A stretch of DNA of 64,000 nt from Bacteroidia bacterium (GTDB lineage Bacteria; Bacteroidota; Bacteroidia; Bacteroidales; Paludibacteraceae), in NCBI GenBank assembly GCA_021152555.1, contig JAGKVE010000004.1:15224-79223 (forward strand). Direction: 5' to 3'. Below the pieces are notes generated by a model, which saw only the letters and a program-made list of their open reading frames with translations, was not told the DNA's origin and made no database searches. Shown one piece after another: positions 24,734-33,964 of the stretch. The stretch's first letter is position 1. Each line of letters opens with the position of its first letter. Both the position numbers and the translations under genes were made by a program.

Positions 24734-25517
24734 GACCGCGTTTGCAGAGGAATGGCAGAAAGACCTGTTCGCACAGGACCTATGCGACCTCGGCGTCAAT
24801 ACTATTGACGACGACGATTACTATATCCCTTCCAACCTATGGCAGCAACACCAAAACGCCATCGAGGAATACATCCATTCAGCAATCAGCGATTCGCAAT
24901 TCTCTGTTTCCGAACTGCCCGACAAGAACTGGAATGCCGTATGGGAGTCGGAGCATCCGGTGCAGGAACTGCCTCTCGGCGTGCGCATCATTCCCCATTG
25001 CGCTTTCGGTGCCGGGTACCATGAGACGACTGCAATGATGATTGACGCCCTTCTCAATCACCAGTCCTCCTTCGAGCATCGTACATTCGTAAATATTCTT
25101 GACCATGGAACCGGAACCGGAGTACTCGCTATCTTCGCCAAAAAACTCGGCGCGCATTACGTACTCGCACTTGATATAGACGAGAAGAGCGTCGAAAACG
25201 CCAAAGAAAACGCCATGCTCAACAGTGTCGATATCGACGTCCGTCTCAACGGCGAACTCTCAACCATCACCAATCACCGGTCACCGACCACCAGTTTCCA
25301 CCTCATCCTTGCCAACATCCATCGCAATGTGCTCCTTGCCAACATGCCATCTTACGCACATCTGCTTGCGCCGGACGGACAACTATGGGTCAGCGGTTTC
25401 TATGAGCAGGACTGCCCTGCGCTCATCAGCGCCGCCAATAACCACGGACTCACACTAATGCCCAAAGGAACACATAAAAAAGGCGACTGGAGAATGCTAC
25501 AATTCATCAAATCGTAA
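24708..25517 (+). CDS. prmA: Ribosomal protein L11 methyltransferase
   Basis: SAM-dependent methyltransferase that trimethylates ribosomal protein L11. The 269-residue protein has an N-terminal recognition domain, the HCAFGAGYHETTAMM motif, the SAM loop NILDHGTGTGVLAIFAKKLGA, ALDIDEKSVENA, and the catalytic-loop LILANIHRNVLL (the NI.. version of the family NIL motif). A heptamer repeat at 25262-25291 encodes STITNHRSPTT, an insertion between two core strands. It overlaps the folC end by 26 bp, so the two are translated together. Confidence 0.93.
   Translation: MRYHVLHIKTAFAEEWQKDLFAQDLCDLGVNTIDDDDYYIPSNLWQQHQNAIEEYIHSAISDSQFSVSELPDKNWNAVWESEHPVQELPLGVRIIPHCAFGAGYHETTAMMIDALLNHQSSFEHRTFVNILDHGTGTGVLAIFAKKLGAHYVLALDIDEKSVENAKENAMLNSVDIDVRLNGELSTITNHRSPTTSFHLILANIHRNVLLANMPSYAHLLAPDGQLWVSGFYEQDCPALISAANNHGLTLMPKGTHKKGDWRMLQFIKS
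25262..25291 (+). repeat. Heptamer repeat inside prmA
   Basis: ACCATCA, CCAATCA, CCGGTCA, CCGACCA in tandem. It resembles the trmN6 heptamers (CAATCAC register), and in both methyltransferases it forms a variable loop. Confidence 0.75.
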
Positions 25518-25540
25518 TCACGGCGACGTTGGCTGAACCT

Positions 25541-25617
25541 CCCCGTAATCACCCTGTAATCACCCCGTAATCACCCCCTTTTGAGTCGTAATTTAGTCGA
25601 AAAAGGTTCGATGCAGG
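25541..25617. repeat. 11-bp-period array, copy 2
   Basis: Seven consecutive 11-bp units: CCCCGTAATCA, CCCTGTAATCA, CCCCGTAATCA, then diverging units ending GTCGAAAAAGG and TTCGATGCAGG. It lies in the 420-bp prmA-lysS gap, which otherwise holds the next array, an AT-rich stretch and the lysS promoter. Confidence 0.85.
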
Positions 25618-25730
25618 TATAAGGCCATTGCATTGCAGGACCTCCGCGTTGTAAGACCGATACGCTGTAGAACCACTGAGTTATAAGACCACTGCGTTGT
25701 AAGACCACTGCGTTGTAAGACCGGCGCAAG
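25618..25730. repeat. 16-17-bp tandem array
   Basis: About seven units of the type TGTAAGACCACTGCGT follow each other at 16 or 17 bp, directly after the 11-bp array. The two most similar are adjacent (25682-25713). Confidence 0.8.
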
Positions 25731-25820
25731 CGCCTATAGGATAGAAGGAACCGAAAGGTGCTCTTTTTTTGTCCTCTAAACACTAAACACTAAACTCTAA
25801 ACTAAAAATCTTTGATTTTT

Positions 25821-25852
25821 TTTGCATATGTCAAAAAAATGTTGTACCTTTG
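25821..25852 (+). promoter_or_regulatory. Promoter of lysS
   Basis: TTTG (25821-25824), 20-nt spacer, TACCTTTG (25845-25852). The leader to the ATG at 25938 is about 78 nt. Confidence 0.8.
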
Positions 25853-25937
25853 CAGCGAAATTGGGTAATATGGCACTTATTGCCAGAACAAGCCCCCAAA
25901 CAGCAGTCATCCTAACGAAAAAAAAACAATCATAAAT

Positions 25938-27497
25938 ATGGAAAATTTAAGCGAACAAGAAATCGTACGGCGGCAGAGCCTGCAGACCATGCGCGACATG
26001 GGCATTGATCCCTACCCTGCAGCCGAGTATGAAGTAACAGGTTTTTCAACGGACATCAAAGCTGCGTTTGTCGACCGCGCAGAAGGCGAACCGGAACCGG
26101 ATGCAGAATGGTTTACCGGCAAACAGGTACGTATTGCCGGCCGTCTGATGAGCAAACGTATTATGGGAAAGGCCTCTTTTATCGAACTCCAGGATTCCAA
26201 AGGACGTATTCAGGTATATGTCTCCCGCGACGACATTCAAGCCCCGGTAGCCGAAGGCGAACAGCCTACCACAGTAGAACAGCAGATGTACAATGTGGTA
26301 TTCAAGAAACTGCTGGATATCGGCGATTTCATCGGTATTGAGGGTTTCGTCTTCCGCACGCAGATGGGTGAGATTTCCGTACACGCGAAGAAACTGACGG
26401 TATTAGCCAAGAGCCTCCGTCCGCTGCCTATTGTGAAATACAAAGACGGCGTGGCGTATGACGGTTTCAACGACCCGGAGCAGCGTTACCGCCAGCGTTA
26501 TGTGGACCTCGTTGTCAACGACGGCGTCAAAGACACCTTCCTCAAACGCGCGACAATCCTGCGCACCATGAGACAGGTATTCGACGAAGCAGGCTACACC
26601 GAGGTGGAGACTCCTATCCTGCAGCAGATTGCCGGCGGTGCAAGTGCCCGTCCGTTCATCACGCATCATAACTCGCTCGACGTGGACATGTACCTGCGTA
26701 TCGCTACCGAACTCTACCTCAAACGCCTCATCGTAGGCGGTTTCGAGGGTGTGTATGAGATAGGTCGTAACTTCCGCAACGAGGGAATGGACCGCAGTCA
26801 CAACCCCGAGTTCACCTGCATGGAGCTGTATGTGCAATACAAGGACTACAACTGGATGATGGGCTTCACCGAGCAGTTATTGGAGAAGATTGCGATTGCA
26901 GTCAACGGCACAACCAAGGTCAAAGTGGGCGACAACGAGATTGATTTCAAGGCGCCTTACCGCCGTCTGCCTATCCTCGATGCCATCAAGGAGAAGACCG
27001 GTCTCGACCTCGCCACAATGGACGAAGAAGCCATCCGCGCAGAGGCAAAGAAACTGGGCGTAGAGGACACCGAGCACATGGGCAAAGGCAAGCTGATTGA
27101 CGAGATTTTCGGCGAGACCTGCGAGGGCACGTTCATCCAGCCGACGTTCATCACCGATTATCCGGTAGAGATGAGCCCGCTGACCAAAATGCACCGCTCC
27201 AAACCCGGTCTGACCGAGCGTTTCGAGCTGATGGTGAACGGCAAAGAGTTAGCCAACGCCTACTCCGAGCTCAACGACCCGATTGACCAGTACAACCGTT
27301 TCGTCGAGCAGATGAAACTCGCTGACAAGGGCGATGACGAGGCGATGGTTATTGACCATGATTTCATGCGCGCACTGGAATACGGTATGCCGCCGACATC
27401 GGGTATCGGTATCGGTATTGACCGTCTGGCAATCCTAATGACCGGCCAGCCGACTATTCAAGAAGTACTGCTCTTCCCGACGATGCGTCCGGAATAA
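25938..27497 (+). CDS. lysS: Lysyl-tRNA synthetase, class II
   Basis: Charges tRNA-Lys with lysine. The 519-residue protein has the N-terminal OB-fold anticodon-binding domain (about 60-160, VRIAGRLMSKRIMGKASFIEL) and a class II catalytic core with motif 1 near VETPIL, motif 2 in GRNFRNEGMDRSHNPEFT and motif 3 in GIGIGIDRLAILMTG. Length is normal for the bacterial enzyme without the C-terminal extension seen in some Bacteroidetes. It starts a lysS-gpsA-pgi run. Confidence 0.96.
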   Translation: MENLSEQEIVRRQSLQTMRDMGIDPYPAAEYEVTGFSTDIKAAFVDRAEGEPEPDAEWFTGKQVRIAGRLMSKRIMGKASFIELQDSKGRIQVYVSRDDIQAPVAEGEQPTTVEQQMYNVVFKKLLDIGDFIGIEGFVFRTQMGEISVHAKKLTVLAKSLRPLPIVKYKDGVAYDGFNDPEQRYRQRYVDLVVNDGVKDTFLKRATILRTMRQVFDEAGYTEVETPILQQIAGGASARPFITHHNSLDVDMYLRIATELYLKRLIVGGFEGVYEIGRNFRNEGMDRSHNPEFTCMELYVQYKDYNWMMGFTEQLLEKIAIAVNGTTKVKVGDNEIDFKAPYRRLPILDAIKEKTGLDLATMDEEAIRAEAKKLGVEDTEHMGKGKLIDEIFGETCEGTFIQPTFITDYPVEMSPLTKMHRSKPGLTERFELMVNGKELANAYSELNDPIDQYNRFVEQMKLADKGDDEAMVIDHDFMRALEYGMPPTSGIGIGIDRLAILMTGQPTIQEVLLFPTMRPE

Positions 27498-27532
27498 GTG
27501 ACTAAGTGAACAAGTACAAAGTACCAATAAAC
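27497..27532 (+). repeat. AAGTGAC/AAGTACA-type leader repeat before gpsA
   Basis: Words AAGTGACT, AAGTGAAC, AAGTACAA, AGTACC fill the 35 bp between the lysS stop and the gpsA ATG, very like the exosortase-gene leader at 18279-18310. Confidence 0.65.
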
Positions 27533-28522
27533 ATGTATCGTAAAATAGCTATATTAGGCTCGGGAAGTTGGGCGACGGCATTGGCGAAAATCGTCATGCA
27601 GAACCAAAGTGAGATCAACTGGTTCATCCGCCGTCAGGAAGTGATTGACGAGTTCATCGCGGCCGGCAAAAACCCCTCCTACCTCGGCGCAGCAAGTTTC
27701 GATGTGGAGCGTATTCATTTCTCCTCGGATATCAACCAGACCGTGGCGCACTCGGACGTACTGATTCTCGCGATTCCTTCGCCGTATGTCAAGCAGTCAC
27801 TCAATAAAATCCGCCGCGACATGACTCACAAAGTGGTCATCTCCGCCGTCAAAGGTATGATACCCGACGAGAACGTCATCGTGACCGATTACCTGCATAA
27901 GCGTTTCAGGATTCCAATGGAGCAATTAGGCGTTATCGCCGGTCCTTGTCACGCAGAGGAAATCGCCCTTGAGCGGCTCAGTTACCTCACTATCGGCTGC
28001 GAGAACAAACTGAATGCCGAAACAATGGCTGCACTCTTCTCCACCCCGTACGTCCATACGACCACTTCTGCCGATGTGGTAGGACTGGAATACAGTTCGG
28101 TAATGAAGAATATTTACGCGATTGCAGCCGGCATGTGCCAGGCACTCCACTACGGAGACAATTTCCAAGCCGTCCTCCTCTCCAACGCCATTCAGGAAAT
28201 CGAGCGTTTTGCCGCTGCAGTGAACAACGCACCGCGTAAAATCAACCACTCCGGCTACCTTGGAGACGTGCTTGTGACAGGTTACTCGCAGTTCAGCAGA
28301 AACCGTCAGTTCGGCCAGATGTTAGGACTCGGCTACTCCGTCAAAGCAGCCCAAATGGAGATGGAGATGGTAGCAGAAGGGTATTACGGCACGAAAGCCA
28401 TTCACGAAGCGAACAAAAACATAAACGTGGACCTGCCTATCGTCAATGCCATGTACGAAATATTGTACAACAAACAAAAAGCAAAACCCATTATCAAATC
28501 GCTAACTACTAAATTACAATAA
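27533..28522 (+). CDS. gpsA: Glycerol-3-phosphate dehydrogenase (NAD(P)+)
   Basis: Reduces dihydroxyacetone phosphate to sn-glycerol 3-phosphate for phospholipid synthesis. The 329-residue protein starts with the nucleotide-binding fold KIAILGSGSWATALAKIV, and has SAVKGM, the catalytic lysine region GLEYSSVMKNIYAIAAG and SGYLGDVLVTGYSQFSRNR. The ATG at 27533 is preferred to the in-frame GTG at 27506, which lies in repeat sequence. It is 2 bp from pgi. Confidence 0.95.
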   Translation: MYRKIAILGSGSWATALAKIVMQNQSEINWFIRRQEVIDEFIAAGKNPSYLGAASFDVERIHFSSDINQTVAHSDVLILAIPSPYVKQSLNKIRRDMTHKVVISAVKGMIPDENVIVTDYLHKRFRIPMEQLGVIAGPCHAEEIALERLSYLTIGCENKLNAETMAALFSTPYVHTTTSADVVGLEYSSVMKNIYAIAAGMCQALHYGDNFQAVLLSNAIQEIERFAAAVNNAPRKINHSGYLGDVLVTGYSQFSRNRQFGQMLGLGYSVKAAQMEMEMVAEGYYGTKAIHEANKNINVDLPIVNAMYEILYNKQKAKPIIKSLTTKLQ

Positions 28523-28524
28523 TC

Positions 28525-29868
28525 ATGAAAATCTGTTTGAAAAACGCCGCCTGCTTCGTCGAGGCAGACAAACTGAAACAACTTGAGTCACAAACCGAAA
28601 GTGCCAACCTCTTGTTAGAGAACGGTCAGGGTGCAGGTAATGATTACATCGGATGGGTACACCTGCCCTCCTCTATCACCGATGCCTTCTTAGCAGAAGT
28701 GCAGGCCTCGGCAGACGAACTGCGCCGTCGTTGCGAGGTTGTGATTGTAGCCGGTATCGGAGGTTCGTACCTCGGTGCACGCGCAGTGAACGAGGCATTG
28801 AGCTCGGCGTTTGACGCGTTTGTAGCCAAGAACCGCAAAAACCCGTACGTAGTCTATGCCGGCAACAACATTGGCGAAGACTACCTGGCAGAGCTCATGG
28901 AGTTCGTCTCCGACAAACAGTTCGGTATCATCAATATCTCCAAGTCCGGCACAACGACCGAGACCGCACTCGCTTTCCGTCTGCTGAAGACCATGCTGGA
29001 GAAGCAGGTCGGCAAAGAAGAGGCCAAACACCGCATCGTGGCTGTCACCGACCGCGCGAAAGGAGCGCTCCGCTCGCTCGCGACCAAAGAAGGCTACAAG
29101 ACTTTCGTCATTCCCGATAACGTAGGCGGTCGTTTCTCCGTCCTCACTCCCGTAGGTCTGTTACCGATTGCAGTTGCCGGCGGTGATATCCGCGAACTCG
29201 TGCGCGGCGCACAAGAGATGGAAAAAGCAACGGACGTCAAAGTGCCATACGCAGAGAACCCTGCCTGCCAATATGCAGCAATCCGTAATGCACTTTACCA
29301 GAGCGGAAAGAAAATCGAGATACTCGTGAACTTCAACCCCAAACTGCACTATTTCAGCGAGTGGTGGAAACAACTCTATGGCGAGAGTGAAGGCAAAGAC
29401 CACAAAGCTATCTTCCCGGCAAGCGTTGATTTCACGACCGACCTGCACTCAATGGGTCAGTGGATTCAAGACGGCGAGCGCACGATTTTTGAGACCGTTA
29501 TCTCAATTGAGAAAGCCAACAAGAGCGTCCTCGTTCCAACCGACGAAGAGAACCTTGACGGACTCAATTTCCTTGCAGGCAAACATGTGGACGAGGTCAA
29601 TAAGAACGCCGAACTCGGCACCCAACTCGCTCACGTGGACGGTGGAGTGCCGAATATCCATATCTCATTTGAGAAGATTGATGAGTTCAACATTGGCCAG
29701 TTCATCTATTTCTTCGAGCGCGCGTGCGGTATTTCGGGTTACGTATTAGGCGTCAATCCGTTCAACCAACCCGGCGTCGAGGCATACAAAAAGAACATGT
29801 TCGCCCTCCTCAACAAACCAGGTTACGAGGCTGAGAGCAAGGCTATTCAGGCGCGGCTGAACAAATAA
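28525..29868 (+). CDS. pgi: Glucose-6-phosphate isomerase
   Basis: Interconverts glucose 6-phosphate and fructose 6-phosphate. The 447-residue protein is the shorter form found in Firmicutes and Bacteroidetes. GIGGSYLGARAVNEAL, INISKSGTTTETALAFR (phosphate-binding), DNVGGRFSVLTPVGLLP and the C-terminal NPFNQPGVEAYK with the catalytic lysine are all present. A strong terminator follows. Confidence 0.96.
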   Translation: MKICLKNAACFVEADKLKQLESQTESANLLLENGQGAGNDYIGWVHLPSSITDAFLAEVQASADELRRRCEVVIVAGIGGSYLGARAVNEALSSAFDAFVAKNRKNPYVVYAGNNIGEDYLAELMEFVSDKQFGIINISKSGTTTETALAFRLLKTMLEKQVGKEEAKHRIVAVTDRAKGALRSLATKEGYKTFVIPDNVGGRFSVLTPVGLLPIAVAGGDIRELVRGAQEMEKATDVKVPYAENPACQYAAIRNALYQSGKKIEILVNFNPKLHYFSEWWKQLYGESEGKDHKAIFPASVDFTTDLHSMGQWIQDGERTIFETVISIEKANKSVLVPTDEENLDGLNFLAGKHVDEVNKNAELGTQLAHVDGGVPNIHISFEKIDEFNIGQFIYFFERACGISGYVLGVNPFNQPGVEAYKKNMFALLNKPGYEAESKAIQARLNK

Positions 29869-29885
29869 TAAAAGAATTGAAAAAA

Positions 29886-30134
29886 TCAGTATTGTTGGAC
29901 GTACCCTATCGGTGCGTCCAACAATTTTATACCGTATTTATCAACGATGTGGCGCGCCGTGCTATCCGGTTCCTGCCATGGGTGCATTGCAAGTGCGAAC
30001 TTATCATGATGGACAGTGAAGACCTGCTCCGCCTGCACGTCAAGGATGGCGAGATCAACCGTACCGAACCGGTCGTGAATCTCGCGAAACCGCTTGTCAT
30101 ACCCTCCGTAATGCCGGAAGAAAAAACGCCACGA
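29886..30134 (-). pseudogene. Relic of an MBL-fold hydrolase, copy 1
   Basis: The minus strand reads 82 codons without a start, resembling the C-terminal part of metallo-beta-lactamase-fold hydrolases (UlaG/YtnP-like). It includes FRHYGGYDKRFREIHDRFG, then VFTVHHDKFALAMHPWQEP, then KLLDAPIG. The metal-site stretch usually found between these blocks (with the YIHM-type motif) is missing, so an internal deletion is likely as well as loss of the N-terminus. A second relic of the same family lies at 37584. The pgi terminator overlaps its 3' end. An open frame on the plus strand here (TTG 29877) is an artefact. Confidence 0.7.
29891..29929 (+). terminator. Terminator of pgi
   Basis: Stem ATTGTTGGACG / CGTCCAACAAT (29891-29901, 29915-29925), with an extra ACC/GGT pairing in the loop, then TTTTA. 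Confidence 0.85.
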
Positions 30135-30212
30135 CTACTTTTTTAAAATATACACAAATTTATTTTCACAAACGCCCTTTACTACAAAAAATTATCATTA
30201 TCGCATAGTTTT

Positions 30213-30244
30213 CTTGCATATGTCAAAAAAAAGTTGTACTTTTG
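30213..30244 (+). promoter_or_regulatory. Promoter of the DUF5686 gene
   Basis: CTTG (30213-30216), 20-nt spacer, TACTTTTG (30237-30244). The ATG follows at 30294. Confidence 0.75.
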
Positions 30245-30293
30245 CGCTCGTTCTGAATTATTTTTAATAATTTTGGTGCGTATTACAAAATAT

Positions 30294-33155
30294 ATGTTCT
30301 GTATGTTGGCAGTCACAATCAGTCTGCTGTTTGTGTGTGCCGGACCACTCTATTCGCAGGAAGCCCCTCAAAAGACCAGCATATCGGGCGTTGTGGTAGA
30401 TAGCGACACGGGAGAGACTCTTCCGTTCGTTCAGATTTATTTCCTTAAATCCACTACCAACAAAGGAATGATTCCTTCAGAAGTTGGAACGACAAGTGAC
30501 ATTGACGGTAATTTTACCATCAGCAATACCGCTGGGTACAACACGCTTCATTTTCAGATGTTAGGTTACAAGACCGAGATGCTGACGCTGCGCAAAGGGC
30601 AGAACCGCAAAAACGTAAAAGTGAAGTTGACACCGGACGTATATGGACTGCAGGATATCGTAGTGACACCTAAAAACCGCAAGCGCGATTACAAACGCAA
30701 AGGCAATCCCGCGGTAGAGTTAATCAAGAATGTGATTGCCCATAAGGATTCTTTCTGCGTAACAACAGTTGATCAATATACCGCCAAAAGTTATTCACGT
30801 ATGTCGTTCGCGCTGGACAACATCAAAGTGAACTGGAAGAAACCGTTCTGGCGTGATTTTGCGTTTGTTCAGAAATATATCGACACAACGGGTGTCTATC
30901 CGAATGTGACGGTCAGTATCCGCGAGCACCTGAACACCGAATACTATCAGAGACGCCCTCACCGTGAGAAAAAAATACTGGACAAAAAGCGTATCTTCGG
31001 CGTTGAGAGTGTCATCGGCTCACAGTCTTTCCAGCAGAACATCAACGCCATCTTCAAAGATATAGATATCAACGACAACAGCATGAATCTGCTGTTCAAC
31101 CGGTTTGTGTCACCGCTCTCATCGACCCTCGCCGTTTCGTTCTACCAATATTATATCATGGATACCATCATGGTGGACGGCTATCCGTGTATCGACCTGG
31201 CATTCGTGCCGGTGAACTCCGAAAGCTATGGTTTCACGGGACACCTGTACATCGTCAATGACAGCACCTACCGGCTCAAGAAATATGCGATTAATATTCC
31301 GCCGGATATCAACCTCAATTTCGTAAGCAACTTCTCCATAGAGCATAGTTACAAACAATTGGAGAATGGTCTTTGGGCCCCTGACCGGACAAGTACGTAC
31401 GCCAAGTTCTACATCCTGAATAACAAACGAGGTATGCTTGCCCGGCAAACCAAAATTTACACGGGTTGGGACTTGGAGACACCTATCGCAAAAGAAACAT
31501 TCTCAAGCCTGACAGGTCCTGAGCCGGAGATAAACGACACAACGGCTGAGTTGGTTTGGGAAGGACAATGGACGGACGAAATGCGGCCCGAACCGCTGAC
31601 CAAATACGAAAGTTCGGTAGTGGACTTGGTGCGCGAATTTACCAATACGCCTAAATTCAACTCACTGGCATTGTTTGTCAATGCCATCACCACCGAATAT
31701 ATCCCCACGCGCAAAGCAGAGTTTATGTACCTCAGCAAATTCGACATAGGCCCCATCTACAATTTCGTCAGTTGGAATATGCTGGAAGGTGTGCGTTTGA
31801 GAGTAGGCGGAGGTTCTACGGCGCGGTTACATGACCAGGCGTTCTTCCGCGGATACGTAGCGTTCGGGACAAAAGACCTGCTACCGAAATACAATGCTAC
31901 ATTTGTCTATACATTCGACAAACACAAGGACCAGCCGTACGACGGGAAACGGCATCACATTCAGTTAATGGCCCAGTATGATGTCGAAGAACCAGGACAA
32001 GTGACGGATGTCGTACGAAGAGACAATATCATCATGTCCATCCCTACAAGTAAACCCGTCATGCCGTTCGCTCAATACGTCTTCCACGCCAAAGCAGAAT
32101 ACATGAAAGAATGGAGGAACAATCTGATGTTGAAAACTTCATTTGACTTCACGAACAACCGCGCTGCAGGCGCACTGTTATACAACCGCGTGGATTGGAC
32201 ACAACAGATAAACGGAACAGACACCACGTATTCAAAGAATTTGACCAATATCGGTTCGTTCCGTAATTATGAGGGGGTATTCGAATTGGAGTACTCACCC
32301 GGTTCTATGATTGGTATCGACCGTAACGGTATAAAGAGCCCGTGGGGCTTGGAGAAAGATGCACCGACCATTAATCTGACACACACCATCGGCTATCTGG
32401 ACGACAGACATAACGGCGGTGACGGATTTTTCTACAACAGGACGGAAGTGATGTTCGACAAGCGTTTCTGGTTCTCTGCCTTCGGCCACCTGGACCTCCG
32501 TATTCAGACGGGTATGATCTGGCAGAAAGTGCCATTCCCCCAACTACACATCCCACAGACATCAACTAGTATTCTGCTGGCACAACGATCATTCAACCAA
32601 ATGAAACCGATGGAGTTTATGATGGATGAGTACGTGTCGCTGTTCGCAACCTATTTTTTCAAAGGATGGATACTGAACCGCATTCCGGGTATCAACAAAC
32701 TGAAACTCCGCGGTGTAGTCAGTTTTGCAGGTGTTTATGGAGGTTTGACCAAAAAGAACAACCCGTATCTGGAAGGCAATAACGGATTATATGATTTCCC
32801 GCATTCTTCTTGGGAGAACGGGATTGTAGATAATGCCTTTGACAGTAATGGTTACATCAAAGACGGTTATCGGACTTCCTCACCCATTGGCAAACTGCCA
32901 TACATGGAGATTACCGCCGGATTTGAAAATATCCTCAAGTTCATCCGTATTGACTACATCCGCCGAATTACATATAACGACTATGAATTGCCGTATATGA
33001 TTCAGAAGATGGAACCCGTCAATCCCGACAACCCGACGCTTGGTTTCCGTCCTGCCGTGGATGAGAACGGGAACCCGGTTTTGATACATGGGCGTCGCCG
33101 TATCGGGGCTTGGGGAAGAAATGGTGTTAAAATAACTGTCAGAATTTCCTTATAA
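30294..33155 (+). CDS. DUF5686 / carboxypeptidase-regulatory-like domain outer-membrane protein
   Basis: A 953-residue outer-membrane protein. After a signal peptide (residues 1-22, ending LYSQ) comes a CarboxypepD_reg-like beta-sandwich (about 28-125; ISGVVVDSDTGETLPFVQI, DGNFTISNT), then a DUF5686 region with LTPDVYGLQDIVVTP and many amphipathic strands to the C-terminus, consistent with a large beta barrel. Relatives in Bacteroides resemble TonB-dependent receptors without the plug signature; function unknown. The ATG at 30294 is preferred because it follows the promoter at normal distance. It forms a two-gene unit with the protein 4 bp downstream. Confidence 0.8.
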   Translation: MFCMLAVTISLLFVCAGPLYSQEAPQKTSISGVVVDSDTGETLPFVQIYFLKSTTNKGMIPSEVGTTSDIDGNFTISNTAGYNTLHFQMLGYKTEMLTLRKGQNRKNVKVKLTPDVYGLQDIVVTPKNRKRDYKRKGNPAVELIKNVIAHKDSFCVTTVDQYTAKSYSRMSFALDNIKVNWKKPFWRDFAFVQKYIDTTGVYPNVTVSIREHLNTEYYQRRPHREKKILDKKRIFGVESVIGSQSFQQNINAIFKDIDINDNSMNLLFNRFVSPLSSTLAVSFYQYYIMDTIMVDGYPCIDLAFVPVNSESYGFTGHLYIVNDSTYRLKKYAINIPPDINLNFVSNFSIEHSYKQLENGLWAPDRTSTYAKFYILNNKRGMLARQTKIYTGWDLETPIAKETFSSLTGPEPEINDTTAELVWEGQWTDEMRPEPLTKYESSVVDLVREFTNTPKFNSLALFVNAITTEYIPTRKAEFMYLSKFDIGPIYNFVSWNMLEGVRLRVGGGSTARLHDQAFFRGYVAFGTKDLLPKYNATFVYTFDKHKDQPYDGKRHHIQLMAQYDVEEPGQVTDVVRRDNIIMSIPTSKPVMPFAQYVFHAKAEYMKEWRNNLMLKTSFDFTNNRAAGALLYNRVDWTQQINGTDTTYSKNLTNIGSFRNYEGVFELEYSPGSMIGIDRNGIKSPWGLEKDAPTINLTHTIGYLDDRHNGGDGFFYNRTEVMFDKRFWFSAFGHLDLRIQTGMIWQKVPFPQLHIPQTSTSILLAQRSFNQMKPMEFMMDEYVSLFATYFFKGWILNRIPGINKLKLRGVVSFAGVYGGLTKKNNPYLEGNNGLYDFPHSSWENGIVDNAFDSNGYIKDGYRTSSPIGKLPYMEITAGFENILKFIRIDYIRRITYNDYELPYMIQKMEPVNPDNPTLGFRPAVDENGNPVLIHGRRRIGAWGRNGVKITVRISL

Positions 33156-33159
33156 TACG

Positions 33160-33948
33160 ATGAAACGAGTACTCTTTATCTTATGCATAATAGCCGTTTT
33201 CGCGCTAAGGGCAAAAGCACAAACTAATGATAGCAAGTTGCAATTGTCGCTGGATGAGGCAAAAGCTCGTCTGGTCGAGTTTAACACAGAACGGATGCTG
33301 GATTCTCTTGATCAGGAGAACCTGCCGCGATTAGTGTCAGGAGGTTTGCTGGCTCATGCTAACTTGAGTAATTTCATCATTACCCGTGATCATCACACCA
33401 TGAGTTCCTACATGCGCATTGGAGGCGAACTGGGAGGATTTCTGGATTTTGCCATCACAAAGCATTTCGCTATTCAACCGCAAGTCATTTTTACTGCCCA
33501 TCAGAATTATTTTGCCGTCACGGATAGTGCAAACCATTTATGGTCTTTTGGTGTTGATATACCTATTTATTTCTTGGGACGATTCGGAAATATGGAGAAA
33601 GGATATATCCAATTCGGAGGCGGTATATTTACCCATTTTACCTTTGCTTCCAACATTGCCAACAAATTCAAAAACGTTGACGAATCAGAAACTGCGGTTT
33701 CTACAAATCCGACTAAACCGGTTGACACACATGACTACAGTCGCTTGCACTCTCTACATAATAATCACTTCGGTGTCGCGGCAACTGTCGGGTACGAATT
33801 TCCAATTGGCATCCAAATCAATGCACAATATAAAATCAGCCTTTCGGATATTGCTGGCTTTTATAGCGAAAACAAAGGCAAAGAGATTGCAGACGCATTG
33901 ATTTACCCGCAATCCGTTTCACTCGGGATTGCCTATAGGTGGAAATAA
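33160..33948 (+). CDS. Outer-membrane beta-barrel protein (porin-like, OMP_b-brl_2 type)
   Basis: A 262-residue exported protein with a signal peptide (KRVLFILCIIAVFALRAKAQ), a short helix (about 25-50) and alternating strands: MRIGGELGGFLDFAITKHFAIQPQVIF, YIQFGGGIFTHFTF and GVAATVGYEFPIGIQINAQYKISL. It ends in YRWK. The pattern fits an 8- to 10-strand barrel of the PorT-like group. Function unknown. It is probably co-expressed with the DUF5686 protein and converges with the glycolipid gene set. Confidence 0.75.
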   Translation: MKRVLFILCIIAVFALRAKAQTNDSKLQLSLDEAKARLVEFNTERMLDSLDQENLPRLVSGGLLAHANLSNFIITRDHHTMSSYMRIGGELGGFLDFAITKHFAIQPQVIFTAHQNYFAVTDSANHLWSFGVDIPIYFLGRFGNMEKGYIQFGGGIFTHFTFASNIANKFKNVDESETAVSTNPTKPVDTHDYSRLHSLHNNHFGVAATVGYEFPIGIQINAQYKISLSDIAGFYSENKGKEIADALIYPQSVSLGIAYRWK

Positions 33949-33964
33949 ATGGGCTAACAAAACG

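Noticed and set aside
27506..27532. GTG start for gpsA
   Set aside because: Lies in repeat sequence; the nucleotide-binding fold begins right after the ATG at 27533.
29877..30146. Open reading frame on the plus strand after pgi (89 codons, TTG start)
   Set aside because: Its first part is the pgi terminator hairpin, and the rest is antisense to a clearly protein-like MBL-fold relic.
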